DNA from: Candidatus Gastranaerophilales bacterium
Lineage (GTDB): Bacteria > Cyanobacteriota > Vampirovibrionia > Gastranaerophilales > Gastranaerophilaceae
Length of the DNA: 52,683 bases
Direction of reading: 5' to 3'
NCBI GenBank assembly: GCA_016280955.1
Contig: JAEEHV010000062.1
Span: 1 to 52,683 of the forward strand
Positions 15,096 to 23,672 of this stretch are shown here, one piece after another. The translations under genes were made by a program, and so were the position numbers. The notes beneath the pieces were generated by a model. That model was not told where the DNA came from. It did not search any database and saw nothing but the letters and a program-made list of their open reading frames with translations. Each line of letters starts with the position of its first letter. Position 1 is the first letter of the stretch.

Positions 15096-16208
15096 ATGAG
15101 TACATATACTACATATACTGAGGATTTTGTAAAAGCGGGGATTATTGCGGGAACCGGAGGAGCTTTAACAGCCGCAGGAAAATATTATACTTCCGATAAA
15201 GTTTTGAACAAAGTTAAAGCCGAATATGACAGAAGACTAAAAATCGCAAGTGCATTTGAAGAAAGATATAAACCGCGTGTACGATTTCATTACACTATGA
15301 AGGATATGGAAAAATGGTTTAAAGATTGCATTAAAGACGGAAGAACCAGAAATGATGCAACATGGTTTAAAAATGCCCAGCGTAATCTGAATGAATTTAT
15401 GCAAAATGAACGAATGACAGACGAACAAATTGCCAAAAGACTCAGAAAAGCAATATCACTTGATTCACACGGAGTTCCTCGTATTTCGGCTCCGCATAAT
15501 TTTGAGCAACTATGGTTAACACCTGAACCAAGCGAGCTGTTTGGAGGCATGGACCAATACTATAAAAGGTTAAAAGCTGAATTTATTCCGGGAAGGGTAA
15601 AAACGAATGAAGATATAGCTTTTCTGAAAAAACTCAGACAAAAACCGTTTTTACTGGCAGCAAATTCCAAATTGAAATTTTTAACTAATTTCATAATGGT
15701 AGCATCTTATCTTGGAACTACTTTCTTTGCAGCTAACGGATTAGCCAAATTATTTGCAAACAAACCGGACATAAATAATAAACCTAAGCCGCTACCAAAT
15801 GAAATACAACCGTTTACGGAAAAAGAACCACAAACAGCAACACAAACCGAAAATAAAGAAATAAAAACGAAATTTGAAAAAGGTTTCGAAAAACTCGGCA
15901 TACCAAAAGATACCGAACTAAAAGAATATGTACCGCAAAAAGGTGAATACTGGATTTCAATCCTGAAAGCCAGATACGGAGCAGATGAAAAAACTGCACA
16001 AAAAATGGCAAATAAGATTAAAGAAATGATTTATGATGATGCAAAAGCATCAAAGCAAACACCTGTTATGTATTTGCCTGAAACCTGGACATTTGATGGT
16101 ATAACTTATCAATATAATGACAATACGAAAGCGGATAAGACTGAAAAATATTCGGATAATGTAAAAACAGAAATGGGTAAAATGAGCAAAGATTTAAAAT
16201 ATGAATAA
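15096..16208 (+). CDS. Unrecognised protein with one membrane segment and LysM-like C-terminus
   Basis: The 370-residue protein does not match a family I recognise. An N-terminal glycine/alanine helix (AGIIAGTGGALTAAGKYY) comes first, then a long charged helical region (about 35-200, many Arg/Lys/Asn). One hydrophobic segment follows at about 203-225 (LKFLTNFIMVASYLGTTFFA). After a Pro/Thr/Glu-rich linker comes a LysM-like C-terminal part (YVPQKGEYWISILKARYGAD through MYLPETWTFDGITY). The LysM likeness (gatekeeper GEYWISI, tyrosine-glycine, Asn-rich and LPxTW end) is by eye. AAGGAGGA precedes the ATG. It may anchor something to peptidoglycan. It is probably specific to this lineage. Confidence 0.7.
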   Translation: MSTYTTYTEDFVKAGIIAGTGGALTAAGKYYTSDKVLNKVKAEYDRRLKIASAFEERYKPRVRFHYTMKDMEKWFKDCIKDGRTRNDATWFKNAQRNLNEFMQNERMTDEQIAKRLRKAISLDSHGVPRISAPHNFEQLWLTPEPSELFGGMDQYYKRLKAEFIPGRVKTNEDIAFLKKLRQKPFLLAANSKLKFLTNFIMVASYLGTTFFAANGLAKLFANKPDINNKPKPLPNEIQPFTEKEPQTATQTENKEIKTKFEKGFEKLGIPKDTELKEYVPQKGEYWISILKARYGADEKTAQKMANKIKEMIYDDAKASKQTPVMYLPETWTFDGITYQYNDNTKADKTEKYSDNVKTEMGKMSKDLKYE

Positions 16209-16224
16209 AATCGCAATAAGTATA

Positions 16225-16262
16225 AACAAATCGGGACAGGCTGCAGCCTGTCCCGATTTGTT
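16225..16262. terminator. Bidirectional terminator, 38-bp perfect palindrome
   Basis: The sequence is self-complementary from 16225 to 16262, centred on CTGCAG, with AACAAATCGGGACAGG as its left arm. It lies between the convergent LysM-like gene and clpC and can end both transcripts. Confidence 0.9.
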
Positions 16263-16277
16263 ATTAAAATTTACTTT

Positions 16278-18794
16278 TTATGCAATTTCAACCGGTTCTT
16301 CTTTTGCATGTCCTTCTTTTCTTTCAAAAACAAGTTTTTCTTTGCCTTCACCTTCGGAACTGTCAAGTTTTAACAAGATAGTGTCACCGGGCTGGTATGC
16401 ATTACCCAGAATTTCTTCTGCAAGCTGATCCTCAATTTTCTTTTGGATAAGTCTGCGAAGCGGTCTTGCACCATAAGCTTCATTATAACCGTCTTTTGCA
16501 AGATAATCCTTAACTTCATCGGTAACTTCGATTGAAAGTTCTCTTTCAGATAATCTCTTGAACAAATCTTTCATCATCAAGTCAACGATTTGTCTGATTT
16601 CTTCCTTGCTCAGATGTGAGAATACGATAATATCATCAATACGGTTCAGGAATTCAGGTCTGAATGCCTTTTTAAGTTCTTCGTTAACCGTATCTTTAAG
16701 TTTTTCATATTTATCTTTCTTAGCATCTTCTGCTGATGAGAAACCAAGCTTACCGCCTGTTGTAATCATACTTGCAACAACGTTTGATGTCATAATGATA
16801 ATTGTATTTTTGAAGTTTATATGTTTACCTTTAGCATCAGTCAAACGTCCGTCATCAAGTATCTGAAGCAGAATGTTAAATACATCCGGGTGAGCTTTTT
16901 CGATTTCATCAAAAAGAATAACCGAATATGGTTTCTTTCTGACAAGCTCTGACATGTGACCGCCATCATCATAACCAACATATCCCGGAGGAGAACCGAT
17001 AAGTTTTGCGGTAGAATGTTTTTCCATAAATTCTGACATATCTACACGAATCATATTATCTTCACTTCCGAAAACAGCTTCAGCAAGAGCCTTAGCTAAT
17101 TCTGTTTTACCGACACCGGTAGGACCTGAGAAGATAAAGCTGCCAATCGGTCTGTTCGGTGATTTCAAACCTACTCTTGCACGTCTTATTGCTTTAGAAA
17201 TAGCATTAACTGCATCTCCCTGACCGATAACTCTTGCATGGAGTGTTTCTTCCAATCTCATTAACCGTTCTGATTCACCCTCTGTGAGTTTTGTTACAGG
17301 TACACCTGTCATTGTTGCTATAACCTGTGCAACATCGTCTTCCGTAACTGTCGGCTTGTTGGCATCATTCTGACGCCGCCATTCTTCAGAAACCTCTCTG
17401 ATTTTGTCCTTCATGTTAGCTTCGTCATCTCTGAGTTCTGAAGCTCGTTCAAATTCCTGATTTCTGATTGCTTCTTCTTTTTCTTTGATAATTGCTTTAA
17501 GTTCTTTATCAAGTTCTTTACCCTCCGGTGAAAGTGTACAAACTTTCAGACGAACTTTTGAAGAAGCTTCATCAATTACATCTATAGCCTTATCCGGCAA
17601 AAATCTGTCATTGATATATTTGCTTGACAGTTTTGTTGCCGCAACGATGGCTTCATCCGAAATATTCAGATTGTGGTGTTCTTCGTATTTTGATTTTAAA
17701 CCTCTGATGATTTCAATTGTTTCATCAATTGTCGGTTCTTCAATAATTACAGGCTGAAAACGTCTTTCCAGAGCAGAGTCTTTTTCAACGTATTTTCTGT
17801 ACTCATCTGATGTTGTTGCACCAATAACCTGTAATTCACCTCTTGAGAGAGCCGGTTTTAATATATTTGCCGCATCAATCGCACCCTCTGCAGCTCCGGC
17901 ACCGATAAGTGTATGCATTTCATCAATAACAAGGATTACGTTTCCTGCCTGACGAATTTCATCCATTATTTTCTTAAGACGTTCTTCAAATTCGCCTCTG
18001 TATTTAGTACCGGCTATTAACAAGCCCATATCAAGCTGAACAATTTTTTTATCTTCCAGAATATCCGGAACTTCATTATTAACGATTCTGATTGCAAGAC
18101 CTTCTGCAACGGCAGTCTTACCTACACCCGGTTCGCCCAAAAGAACAGGGTTGTTTTTTGTTCTTCTTGCAAGAATCTGTATAACACGTTCAATTTCTTT
18201 TTCTCTGCCGACAACCGGATCCAATCTCATCTCGGAAGCCGCAAGAGTTAAATCAGTACCATATTCATCAAGGCTCGGTGTTTTAACTTTGCTTGCCGAA
18301 GAAGATGAAGATGATGAGCTTGAGCTTCCGCTTCCGACACCTGATGAAGCCGTTGGTTTGGAATCTCCGAGCATCTTAACAACATTACTTCTTACTTTAT
18401 TTAAATCTACACCAAGGTTCTCAAGAACTCTTGCCGCAACACCTTCGCCCTCACGGATTAAACCGAGAAGTAAGTGTTCGGTACCGATATAATTGTGACC
18501 TAACTGTCTTGCTTCGTCCCAGGAAAGTTCCAAAACTCTCTTTGCACGGGGAGTAAACGGAATTTCTACTGCAACAAAGCCGGAACCTCTGCCAATTATT
18601 TTTTCAACTTCAACACGGGCATCCTTAAGGTTTACCCCCATTGATTTCAGGGTTTTTGCAGCAATACCGGTACCTTCACCGATTAACCCGAGCAGAACCT
18701 GCTCTGTACCGACAAAATTATGACCGAGTCTTCTGGCTTCTTCCTGAGCCAGCATTATAACTTTAATTGCCTTTTCTGTAAAACGTTCGAACAT
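16278..18794 (-). CDS. clpC: ClpC-type AAA+ unfoldase
   Basis: The 838-residue protein has the ClpC order. Two Clp-N repeats (about 1-145: [22 protein letters not shown], then [17 protein letters not shown]) come first, then a serine-rich linker (about 155-170). D1 has Walker A GEPGVGKT near 213-220, followed by a short UVR-like middle region ([29 protein letters not shown]). D2 has Walker A GPTGVGKT near 555 and sensor motif ARPLRRLIQ. ClpC unfolds proteins for ClpP. The linker has an unbroken run of nine or ten serines. AGAGGAA lies upstream of the ATG with a promoter further out. Confidence 0.97.
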   Translation of the reverse strand: MFERFTEKAIKVIMLAQEEARRLGHNFVGTEQVLLGLIGEGTGIAAKTLKSMGVNLKDARVEVEKIIGRGSGFVAVEIPFTPRAKRVLELSWDEARQLGHNYIGTEHLLLGLIREGEGVAARVLENLGVDLNKVRSNVVKMLGDSKPTASSGVGSGSSSSSSSSSSASKVKTPSLDEYGTDLTLAASEMRLDPVVGREKEIERVIQILARRTKNNPVLLGEPGVGKTAVAEGLAIRIVNNEVPDILEDKKIVQLDMGLLIAGTKYRGEFEERLKKIMDEIRQAGNVILVIDEMHTLIGAGAAEGAIDAANILKPALSRGELQVIGATTSDEYRKYVEKDSALERRFQPVIIEEPTIDETIEIIRGLKSKYEEHHNLNISDEAIVAATKLSSKYINDRFLPDKAIDVIDEASSKVRLKVCTLSPEGKELDKELKAIIKEKEEAIRNQEFERASELRDDEANMKDKIREVSEEWRRQNDANKPTVTEDDVAQVIATMTGVPVTKLTEGESERLMRLEETLHARVIGQGDAVNAISKAIRRARVGLKSPNRPIGSFIFSGPTGVGKTELAKALAEAVFGSEDNMIRVDMSEFMEKHSTAKLIGSPPGYVGYDDGGHMSELVRKKPYSVILFDEIEKAHPDVFNILLQILDDGRLTDAKGKHINFKNTIIIMTSNVVASMITTGGKLGFSSAEDAKKDKYEKLKDTVNEELKKAFRPEFLNRIDDIIVFSHLSKEEIRQIVDLMMKDLFKRLSERELSIEVTDEVKDYLAKDGYNEAYGARPLRRLIQKKIEDQLAEEILGNAYQPGDTILLKLDSSEGEGKEKLVFERKEGHAKEEPVEIA

Positions 18795-18814
18795 TAATAA
18801 AATTCCTCTTCTAT

Positions 18815-18828
18815 AAAATACGTATTTT
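18815..18828. promoter_or_regulatory. 14-bp palindrome in the clpC leader
   Basis: AAAATACGTATTTT is a perfect palindrome between the clpC -10 box and its ribosome site. clpC genes are often repressed (for example by CtsR in Firmicutes), but this sequence is not the CtsR heptad. An operator role is inference. Confidence 0.4.
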
Positions 18829-18836
18829 CTATGATA

Positions 18837-18865
18837 ATTTTACTAAAATTAGCCGAAAAATTCAA
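18837..18865 (-). promoter_or_regulatory. clpC promoter
   Basis: On the minus strand, TTGAAT (18860-18865), 17 bases and TAAAAT (18837-18842) give a good sigma-70 match, predicting a leader of about 35 bases with a ribosome site. Confidence 0.6.
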
Positions 18866-18919
18866 GGGGTGAGGTAAATATAAGTGCTTATTAATTATCG
18901 TTTACAAATAATCCGTAAA

Positions 18920-20404
18920 TTACTTAACAGGCAGAACTATATAATAATAAACAGTGTATTCCCTCGGCTGATTAAAAGCATTTGTCAATGTAAACTTGTA
19001 TTCAACAGGCTCTATTACAGCACCTTCATCCATTGAAGGATATGCCTGCTTAACATGAGAATCAAGTATTTCAGGTGTTCTGTCAATAAAGAATGCTCCG
19101 GATTTTTCAAAGTCCTCATTGTTTAACCATGGCGAAGGATAACCAAATGTGTCAAGCAGGCAATCCGGCTTATCTTCACCATATATAACAAGCGGTAATG
19201 TCCATTCTATATATCCGCCGACATATTTTAGCGGTGCATGGGTTTGCTCTTCCCAAATAGCCTTTATATCACCGTAAATTTTATCTACCGGATATCTGCT
19301 CCTGTAATTCTTTTCAACCGAAAGCAGTGTACCTAGTGCTATAAACGTTACAGTCATTGCAAAAAGTGCCATATATAAGAAAATGTGAAAATCTTTCTTC
19401 TCAATTTTGCATGGGAAAAAGTAAAATAACATTATTCCTGTCATAAACCAAAACTCAAATCCCCATCTCGGACGCATTGTTCCTCCGTCTGCAATACCCA
19501 TAAGAAAATGTATTACAAGCGGTGTAAAGCAAAAGAGTATAAAAAACCAAAAATCCTTTTTATTATCAATTTCACGTATTTTTACAGGCTGTTTCGTGAC
19601 TAACATAAAAAAGAAATACAAAACCACCGAGCCTGCAATTGCCGCAATCTGCATAAGTAAAAACATAAGAGGTGCGGTAACATGTGTTACCCAGGAAGAT
19701 GAACTCAATTCCCCGTCAAAATACATAAGAGGGAAAAAGTCGTATTTTATAAGCCACATAAGGTGCGGCAAAAATATTAAAAATGCCAATAAAACAGACA
19801 AATAAAATTTTGGGCTTTTATAAACATCCCGTTTGAAAGCAAATGCCCAAACCGCCATAGGAATTAAGATTAAAACCGTCTGATATTTATTAAGAAAACA
19901 GATTCCGGTTATTATACCAAGCAAAATCCAATTATACCAACCGTCTTTTTGCATACACTTATAAAAGTAATATGAAAGCATCGGCAGCAAGCCAAGTAGA
20001 ACCACATCAGGATTAAATCCGTAATACCCGGTTACATATGTATAACACCAGCAGCCTTCAAGAAGTATTACCGACAATATGGATTTATTTTCATCAAGAA
20101 AATTTCTTGCAAGTTTATAAATATATATGAATCCGAGAATAATAAAGGACTGACTTAACAAATATATTGAAAAATCCGTCTTAAAAATTGTATAGGTTAT
20201 ATATGTAAGCCAGCCGGCAAGAGGAGGATGTTTCGGTGTTCCGAAATCATGAAGTGAGCCCCAGTATATTCCCTCCAATGAATCAGTCGGAAGAACCGTT
20301 CTTATTAAACCTATGCAAGACCAAACCAATAAATGTATGAGTAAAAATGCAACAAACCATTTTCTTTCATAGGAAATTTCTCTAAATGATTTTAAAATAT
20401 TCAT
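18920..20404 (-). CDS. GT39-family membrane glycosyltransferase (ArnT/PMT-like)
   Basis: The 494-residue protein has about ten membrane segments. Its N-terminal loop (LPTDSLEGIYWGSLHDFGTPKHPPLAGWL, near residues 38-66) carries the acidic residue and HPPL motif of the GT39/PMT_2 families. These enzymes move a sugar from a polyprenyl-phosphate donor onto lipid or protein on the outer face of the inner membrane. The C-terminal ~120 residues form a soluble periplasmic part. AGAGG precedes the ATG. Donor and acceptor are unknown. No lipid A or O-antigen cluster is adjacent. Confidence 0.85.
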   Translation of the reverse strand: MNILKSFREISYERKWFVAFLLIHLLVWSCIGLIRTVLPTDSLEGIYWGSLHDFGTPKHPPLAGWLTYITYTIFKTDFSIYLLSQSFIILGFIYIYKLARNFLDENKSILSVILLEGCWCYTYVTGYYGFNPDVVLLGLLPMLSYYFYKCMQKDGWYNWILLGIITGICFLNKYQTVLILIPMAVWAFAFKRDVYKSPKFYLSVLLAFLIFLPHLMWLIKYDFFPLMYFDGELSSSSWVTHVTAPLMFLLMQIAAIAGSVVLYFFFMLVTKQPVKIREIDNKKDFWFFILFCFTPLVIHFLMGIADGGTMRPRWGFEFWFMTGIMLFYFFPCKIEKKDFHIFLYMALFAMTVTFIALGTLLSVEKNYRSRYPVDKIYGDIKAIWEEQTHAPLKYVGGYIEWTLPLVIYGEDKPDCLLDTFGYPSPWLNNEDFEKSGAFFIDRTPEILDSHVKQAYPSMDEGAVIEPVEYKFTLTNAFNQPREYTVYYYIVLPVK

Positions 20405-20518
20405 AAAAACCTCTTACAACCTTTACGGGGCTTTTCCGTAAAAATCATACTCTCAGCTAATCTTTTTCATATAACAAATAAAATTTTAAACCAGTCAATG
20501 TATTTGTTCAAGAAATTT

Positions 20519-21298
20519 TTAATAAATATTTGAAAAAGCAAGAAAGAAATCAGATATTACATTAATAAGCATAGGTAATATCCATATCATTATAGCAGCA
20601 CCAAATACAGGCTTAAACAGGAATGACAACTGGAATACGTTTACCTGCGGAGCAGTTTTTGAAATTACACCAAGAATAATATCCTGCCCCAACGTAGCCA
20701 AAAGAACCGGAGAAGCTATCTGCAACCCGACATACAGTACATTGGAAGTTGTTGTTACCAAATAATCCAGATTTATAATTTTATCCAAAGGCACAGAAAC
20801 AGCATACAAAGGAAATACATCAAAACTTCTTATGAAAGCATTTATCATCCAGTAGAAACCTCCGAGCTGCATAAATATTATTAACCCTAAAAGTGTAATT
20901 ACACGGCTTAAAATAGAAGTTTGGCTGTTTGTAGACGGATCCATTACCATCGCAGAAGATAAACCCATTTGAGTATTAATCATATCGCCGCCGGATTCGA
21001 TTGCCAGAATTATTATCTGCGCTATGTATCCGATAATTGCACCTACAGCAAAATTAAGAAGCAAAAAAAGCAGAGGCGATACATCCTGAGGCGGCATACC
21101 CGGTTTTAATATCGGGGTAAGAATCATTGTTAAAATGAACGCAAAAGCAAGTTTTACCATGCCGGCAATTTCTTTCCTGTTGAATATCGGTGCAAATCTT
21201 ATGAAACCCATAATTCTTGCAAACACAATAAATCCTGCCGAAAACCAGCGGGAAAACTCAGGGAATATTAAGGATATTTGTGCTACTACCTGGTCCAT
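20519..21298 (-). CDS. fliR: Flagellar biosynthesis protein FliR
   Basis: The 259-residue integral membrane protein of the export gate matches FliR in length and in the pattern FARIMGFIRFAPIFNRKEI, then GGDMINTQMGLSSAMVMDPSTNSQTSILSRVITLLGLIIFMQLGG. FliR joins FliP and FliQ in the helical core that opens for type III export. It is the last gene of the minus-strand export block. The ATG has no Shine-Dalgarno sequence; the bases just upstream belong to an octamer inverted repeat. Confidence 0.95.
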   Translation of the reverse strand: MDQVVAQISLIFPEFSRWFSAGFIVFARIMGFIRFAPIFNRKEIAGMVKLAFAFILTMILTPILKPGMPPQDVSPLLFLLLNFAVGAIIGYIAQIIILAIESGGDMINTQMGLSSAMVMDPSTNSQTSILSRVITLLGLIIFMQLGGFYWMINAFIRSFDVFPLYAVSVPLDKIINLDYLVTTTSNVLYVGLQIASPVLLATLGQDIILGVISKTAPQVNVFQLSFLFKPVFGAAIMIWILPMLINVISDFFLAFSNIY

Positions 21299-21305
21299 TT
21301 TTTAG

Positions 21306-21386
21306 GTGACTGAGTGATAAAGTGACAAAGCAATTAAGCAAATTTTAATAAATTGTTTAATTATCAGTCCGCTTTATTACTCAATA
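21306..21386. repeat. Degenerate octamer inverted repeat, copy A
   Basis: Units GTGACTGA, GTGATAAA and GTGACAAA run from about 21306. An inverted arm ends in CCGCTTTATTACTCA (21369-21383). The outer arms (21311-21325 with 21369-21383) pair at 14 of 15 positions counting G-T wobble, and an inner AATTAAGCAAATT/AATTGTTTAATT pair closes the stem. It fills most of the gap between the periplasmic protein gene and fliR. Copies B and C have the same design. Confidence 0.6.
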
Positions 21387-21388
21387 TC

Positions 21389-21853
21389 TTATTTCCTTTC
21401 TTTTATAATCGGCGGATTGTCCAGTTCAAATAATCCGCTGTCGTTATCAAATATTACCGGAGGTTCATCGAGCTCTATCTCAAGTGTTTCAAAACCGCTC
21501 ATCGGACAATCTATTGTCAGAATATCAAAACCTTCAGACTGTGATATTTCGGTTTTTGATTTTGTAACCTTTACCTCGAAAATAATTTTTTCATTGTTGT
21601 TTTTAATAACACTGAATTTTGTTTTTCCCTGTTTCAGAGGATGTACGATTAATGTATTTTTATCATTCATAACCGTTATCAGAGGAAAAACATCAATAAT
21701 ATCATTATTTTGAATTTGTATTCCCGTAAGCTTTGCATCAGCAGTTACGATACAATCCTCATAGGCAAAAGCCTGAGCTGAAAATAAAAACATCAAAGCC
21801 GATGCTAAACAGCAAATATCTTTTTTTAATGCACGTGTTTTAAATAAATTCAT
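21389..21853 (-). CDS. Secreted pilus/secretin-N-like protein in the flagellar block
   Basis: The 154-residue protein has a signal peptide (MNLFKTRALKKDICCLASAL then MFLFSAQAFA, cleavage likely after residue 30). Residues about 36-97 form a beta-sandwich pattern (IQIQNNDIIDVFPLITVMND, NTLIVHPLKQGKTKFSVI, KIIFEVKVTK) like the N-terminal domain of type II/III secretin and pilus proteins (PF13629-like), where it binds neighbouring subunits. The acidic C-terminal tail (ELDEPPVIFDNDSGLFELDN) is unusual. The gene sits between fliQ and fliR, so it may be a periplasmic part of this flagellum. Family assignment is by eye. Confidence 0.6.
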   Translation of the reverse strand: MNLFKTRALKKDICCLASALMFLFSAQAFAYEDCIVTADAKLTGIQIQNNDIIDVFPLITVMNDKNTLIVHPLKQGKTKFSVIKNNNEKIIFEVKVTKSKTEISQSEGFDILTIDCPMSGFETLEIELDEPPVIFDNDSGLFELDNPPIIKERK

Positions 21854-21864
21854 TTCTGTTACCT

Positions 21865-22356
21865 CTATCTTCCCAAAATCTTGTTGGTTTCAACAAGGTT
21901 TGCTTTTGGCATTGGTGCTTTCGGTGCGGTACTGTATTTAACTTTTTGTCCTTTATCAATATACGGAACTTTTGTCGGATTTTTCATTATCGTATTCACC
22001 GTAGGCACATTTTTAAACTTGTCATTCATTTCTGTCTCAAACGGTGTTGTGTATTTATAATAATCTGCCGGCAAAGCATAAGCTTCAGTCTTTGGTACAG
22101 TGTTAAAAGCTATTGCCGCTCCTTCATGAAATAAATTTGTCAAAAGTTTTATAAAGCCCAAACCGCCGATTATAATTACAAGAAATACAGCAAATATTTT
22201 AGGTGCAGCCGCAATGGTTTGCTCCTGAACCTGAGTAACAGCCTGAATAATACCAACTACCAAACCTATTGCGGCTGCTGTAAGTACGCACGGCATTGAT
22301 ATTGATAACATTGTCATAAAGCCTTTTGCTAAATATTCTGTAAGTACTTCTATCAT
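21865..22356 (-). CDS. fliQ: Flagellar biosynthesis protein FliQ with long C-terminal extension
   Basis: The first ~88 residues are typical FliQ: two membrane helices with MIEVLTEYLAKGFMTMLSIS, PCVLTAAAIGLVVGIIQAVTQ, VQEQTIAAAPKIFAVFLVII. FliQ wraps around the FliP/FliR core of the export gate. Here the protein continues for about 75 more residues, a hydrophilic Lys/Pro/Thr/Tyr-rich tail (YALPADYYKYTTPFETEMND and on), where most FliQ end near residue 90. The ATG at 22356 with AAAGGA upstream is chosen; the frame opens further to 22404 inside fliP, but that would put charged residues before the first helix. Confidence 0.88.
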   Translation of the reverse strand: MIEVLTEYLAKGFMTMLSISMPCVLTAAAIGLVVGIIQAVTQVQEQTIAAAPKIFAVFLVIIIGGLGFIKLLTNLFHEGAAIAFNTVPKTEAYALPADYYKYTTPFETEMNDKFKNVPTVNTIMKNPTKVPYIDKGQKVKYSTAPKAPMPKANLVETNKILGR

Positions 22357-22372
22357 TTTTCTATCCTTTGGT

Positions 22373-23017
22373 TTAGTTATAACTTTGTACCAACCCCTGA
22401 ACAATCAAAGCCCAGCCATCAACTGCAATAAATATCAGCAGTTTGAACGGAAGCGAAATAATTGTAGGCGATAACATAAACATACCAAGTGCCAGCAAGA
22501 TGTTTGCTACAACAAGGTCGAGTACAATGAACGGAACAAAAACTACAAAACCTATCTCAAATGCTGTTTTTAATTCACTCAATATGTATGCCGGTGCTAC
22601 ATCCCATATTGTTAAATGGTCGGCAATAGGTGCTTTTGGAGGAGTTTTATACTTTAATTCGACAAAAAATGCCAAATCATTTTCTCTTGTCTGCTTAAGC
22701 ATAAACTCTTTCAACGGCTTAGAACCTTCATCTACCGCCATTATCAGGTTTTGATTTTTTTGATACGGAACAGAACCCCGTTCATAGCACTGCTGAAAAA
22801 CACCGCCCATTGTATAAAATGTCAGTATCATACATAAGCCGATTGTTACCATTGCAGGCGGAACCTGAACACCCATTGCGGTTTTTAACAATGAAAATAC
22901 TATCGTAAAGCGTAAAAAACATGTCATACAACAAAATACAAACGGTAATAGAGAAAACAACGTCATAACCGTAAGCAGTTGTAAAACAGGATTCATATTT
23001 TGTAATGCACTATCCAT
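22373..23017 (-). CDS. fliP: Flagellar biosynthesis protein FliP
   Basis: This 214-residue membrane protein matches FliP: TLFSLLPFVFCCMTCFLRFTIVFSLLKTAMGVQ near the start, LILTFYTMGGVFQQ, then AYILSELKTAFEIGFVVFVPFIVLDLVVANILLALGM and LPFKLLIFIAVDGW. FliP forms the pentameric pore of the export gate. The N-terminus begins directly with the first helix, without the long signal peptide seen in enterobacterial FliP. It lies between fliO and fliQ, the usual order. Confidence 0.95.
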   Translation of the reverse strand: MDSALQNMNPVLQLLTVMTLFSLLPFVFCCMTCFLRFTIVFSLLKTAMGVQVPPAMVTIGLCMILTFYTMGGVFQQCYERGSVPYQKNQNLIMAVDEGSKPLKEFMLKQTRENDLAFFVELKYKTPPKAPIADHLTIWDVAPAYILSELKTAFEIGFVVFVPFIVLDLVVANILLALGMFMLSPTIISLPFKLLIFIAVDGWALIVQGLVQSYN

Positions 23018-23068
23018 TTTTTATCCCTTTTTATTCTTTGGAATGTTAATTCTTAAAACCTAAAAATA

Positions 23069-23524
23069 TTACAATTTAATTCTGTCTGCCAGGCTGCGCA
23101 GCACTGAATTGCCGGTTTTGCCGTCAAGCAGACTTGATCTTATTCCCACATTTGAACGTCTGTCCATGTAACTGTTTTTGGGAAGAGAATTTAATGTTTC
23201 CTGAAAAGAGTTTTGAGAAGATTGCAATTCATCAATCACCTCTTTTGTACTGATTTTTTGTGCCGGTATATTTTCTCCCAAACCGTCAAGTTTTGATATA
23301 AGACAGGTATTGTTAACATCACCGGCAATCAAAAACTGCTCATGCCCTGTTGAAACAATATAAAGTGTTTTTCTTTGTCCAAGTGAAAGTGAATCAATAA
23401 GTTTCAAATGTTTTGAACTTCTTCCGCATCCGCCGGAGGTTGCATTTTTAAACACCAAAAGTGCAACAACAAATACACCGACCATTGCCAAAGTATAAAC
23501 GATAAAATTTGTAATATATCCCAT
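23069..23524 (-). CDS. fliO: FliO-like flagellar membrane protein
   Basis: The 151-residue protein has one N-terminal membrane helix (about 5-24) and a cytoplasmic domain with the FliO pattern LKLIDSLSLGQRKTLYIVSTGHEQFLIAGDVNNTCLISKL. FliO helps assemble the FliP pentamer. The call rests on this pattern and on its position directly upstream of fliP. An AAGGGC-type ribosome site precedes the ATG. The C-terminal 60 residues are poorly conserved. Confidence 0.82.
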   Translation of the reverse strand: MGYITNFIVYTLAMVGVFVVALLVFKNATSGGCGRSSKHLKLIDSLSLGQRKTLYIVSTGHEQFLIAGDVNNTCLISKLDGLGENIPAQKISTKEVIDELQSSQNSFQETLNSLPKNSYMDRRSNVGIRSSLLDGKTGNSVLRSLADRIKL

Positions 23525-23672
23525 ATTTGCCCTTTCTGTTTTTATAGTGAAATAATGATTTATTTTTGCTGATTTATTAATTTTAAAAATAAATATTTAG
23601 TATAAATTTCACCCGCCCAATCACTTTCTCATCTGCTAACCTAATCAAATCTTAATGATATTTTCCCAAAAA

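Noticed and set aside
20422..20442. TTTACGG/CCGTAAA hairpin as a terminator after fliR
   Set aside because: There is no T-run on the minus strand and it lies upstream of the GT39 gene's ribosome site, not after fliR in a useful place.
22357..22404. Longer start for fliQ (16 more residues)
   Set aside because: The added residues are charged, overlap the end of fliP, and the ATG at 22356 has a good AAAGGA site and matches the normal FliQ start.
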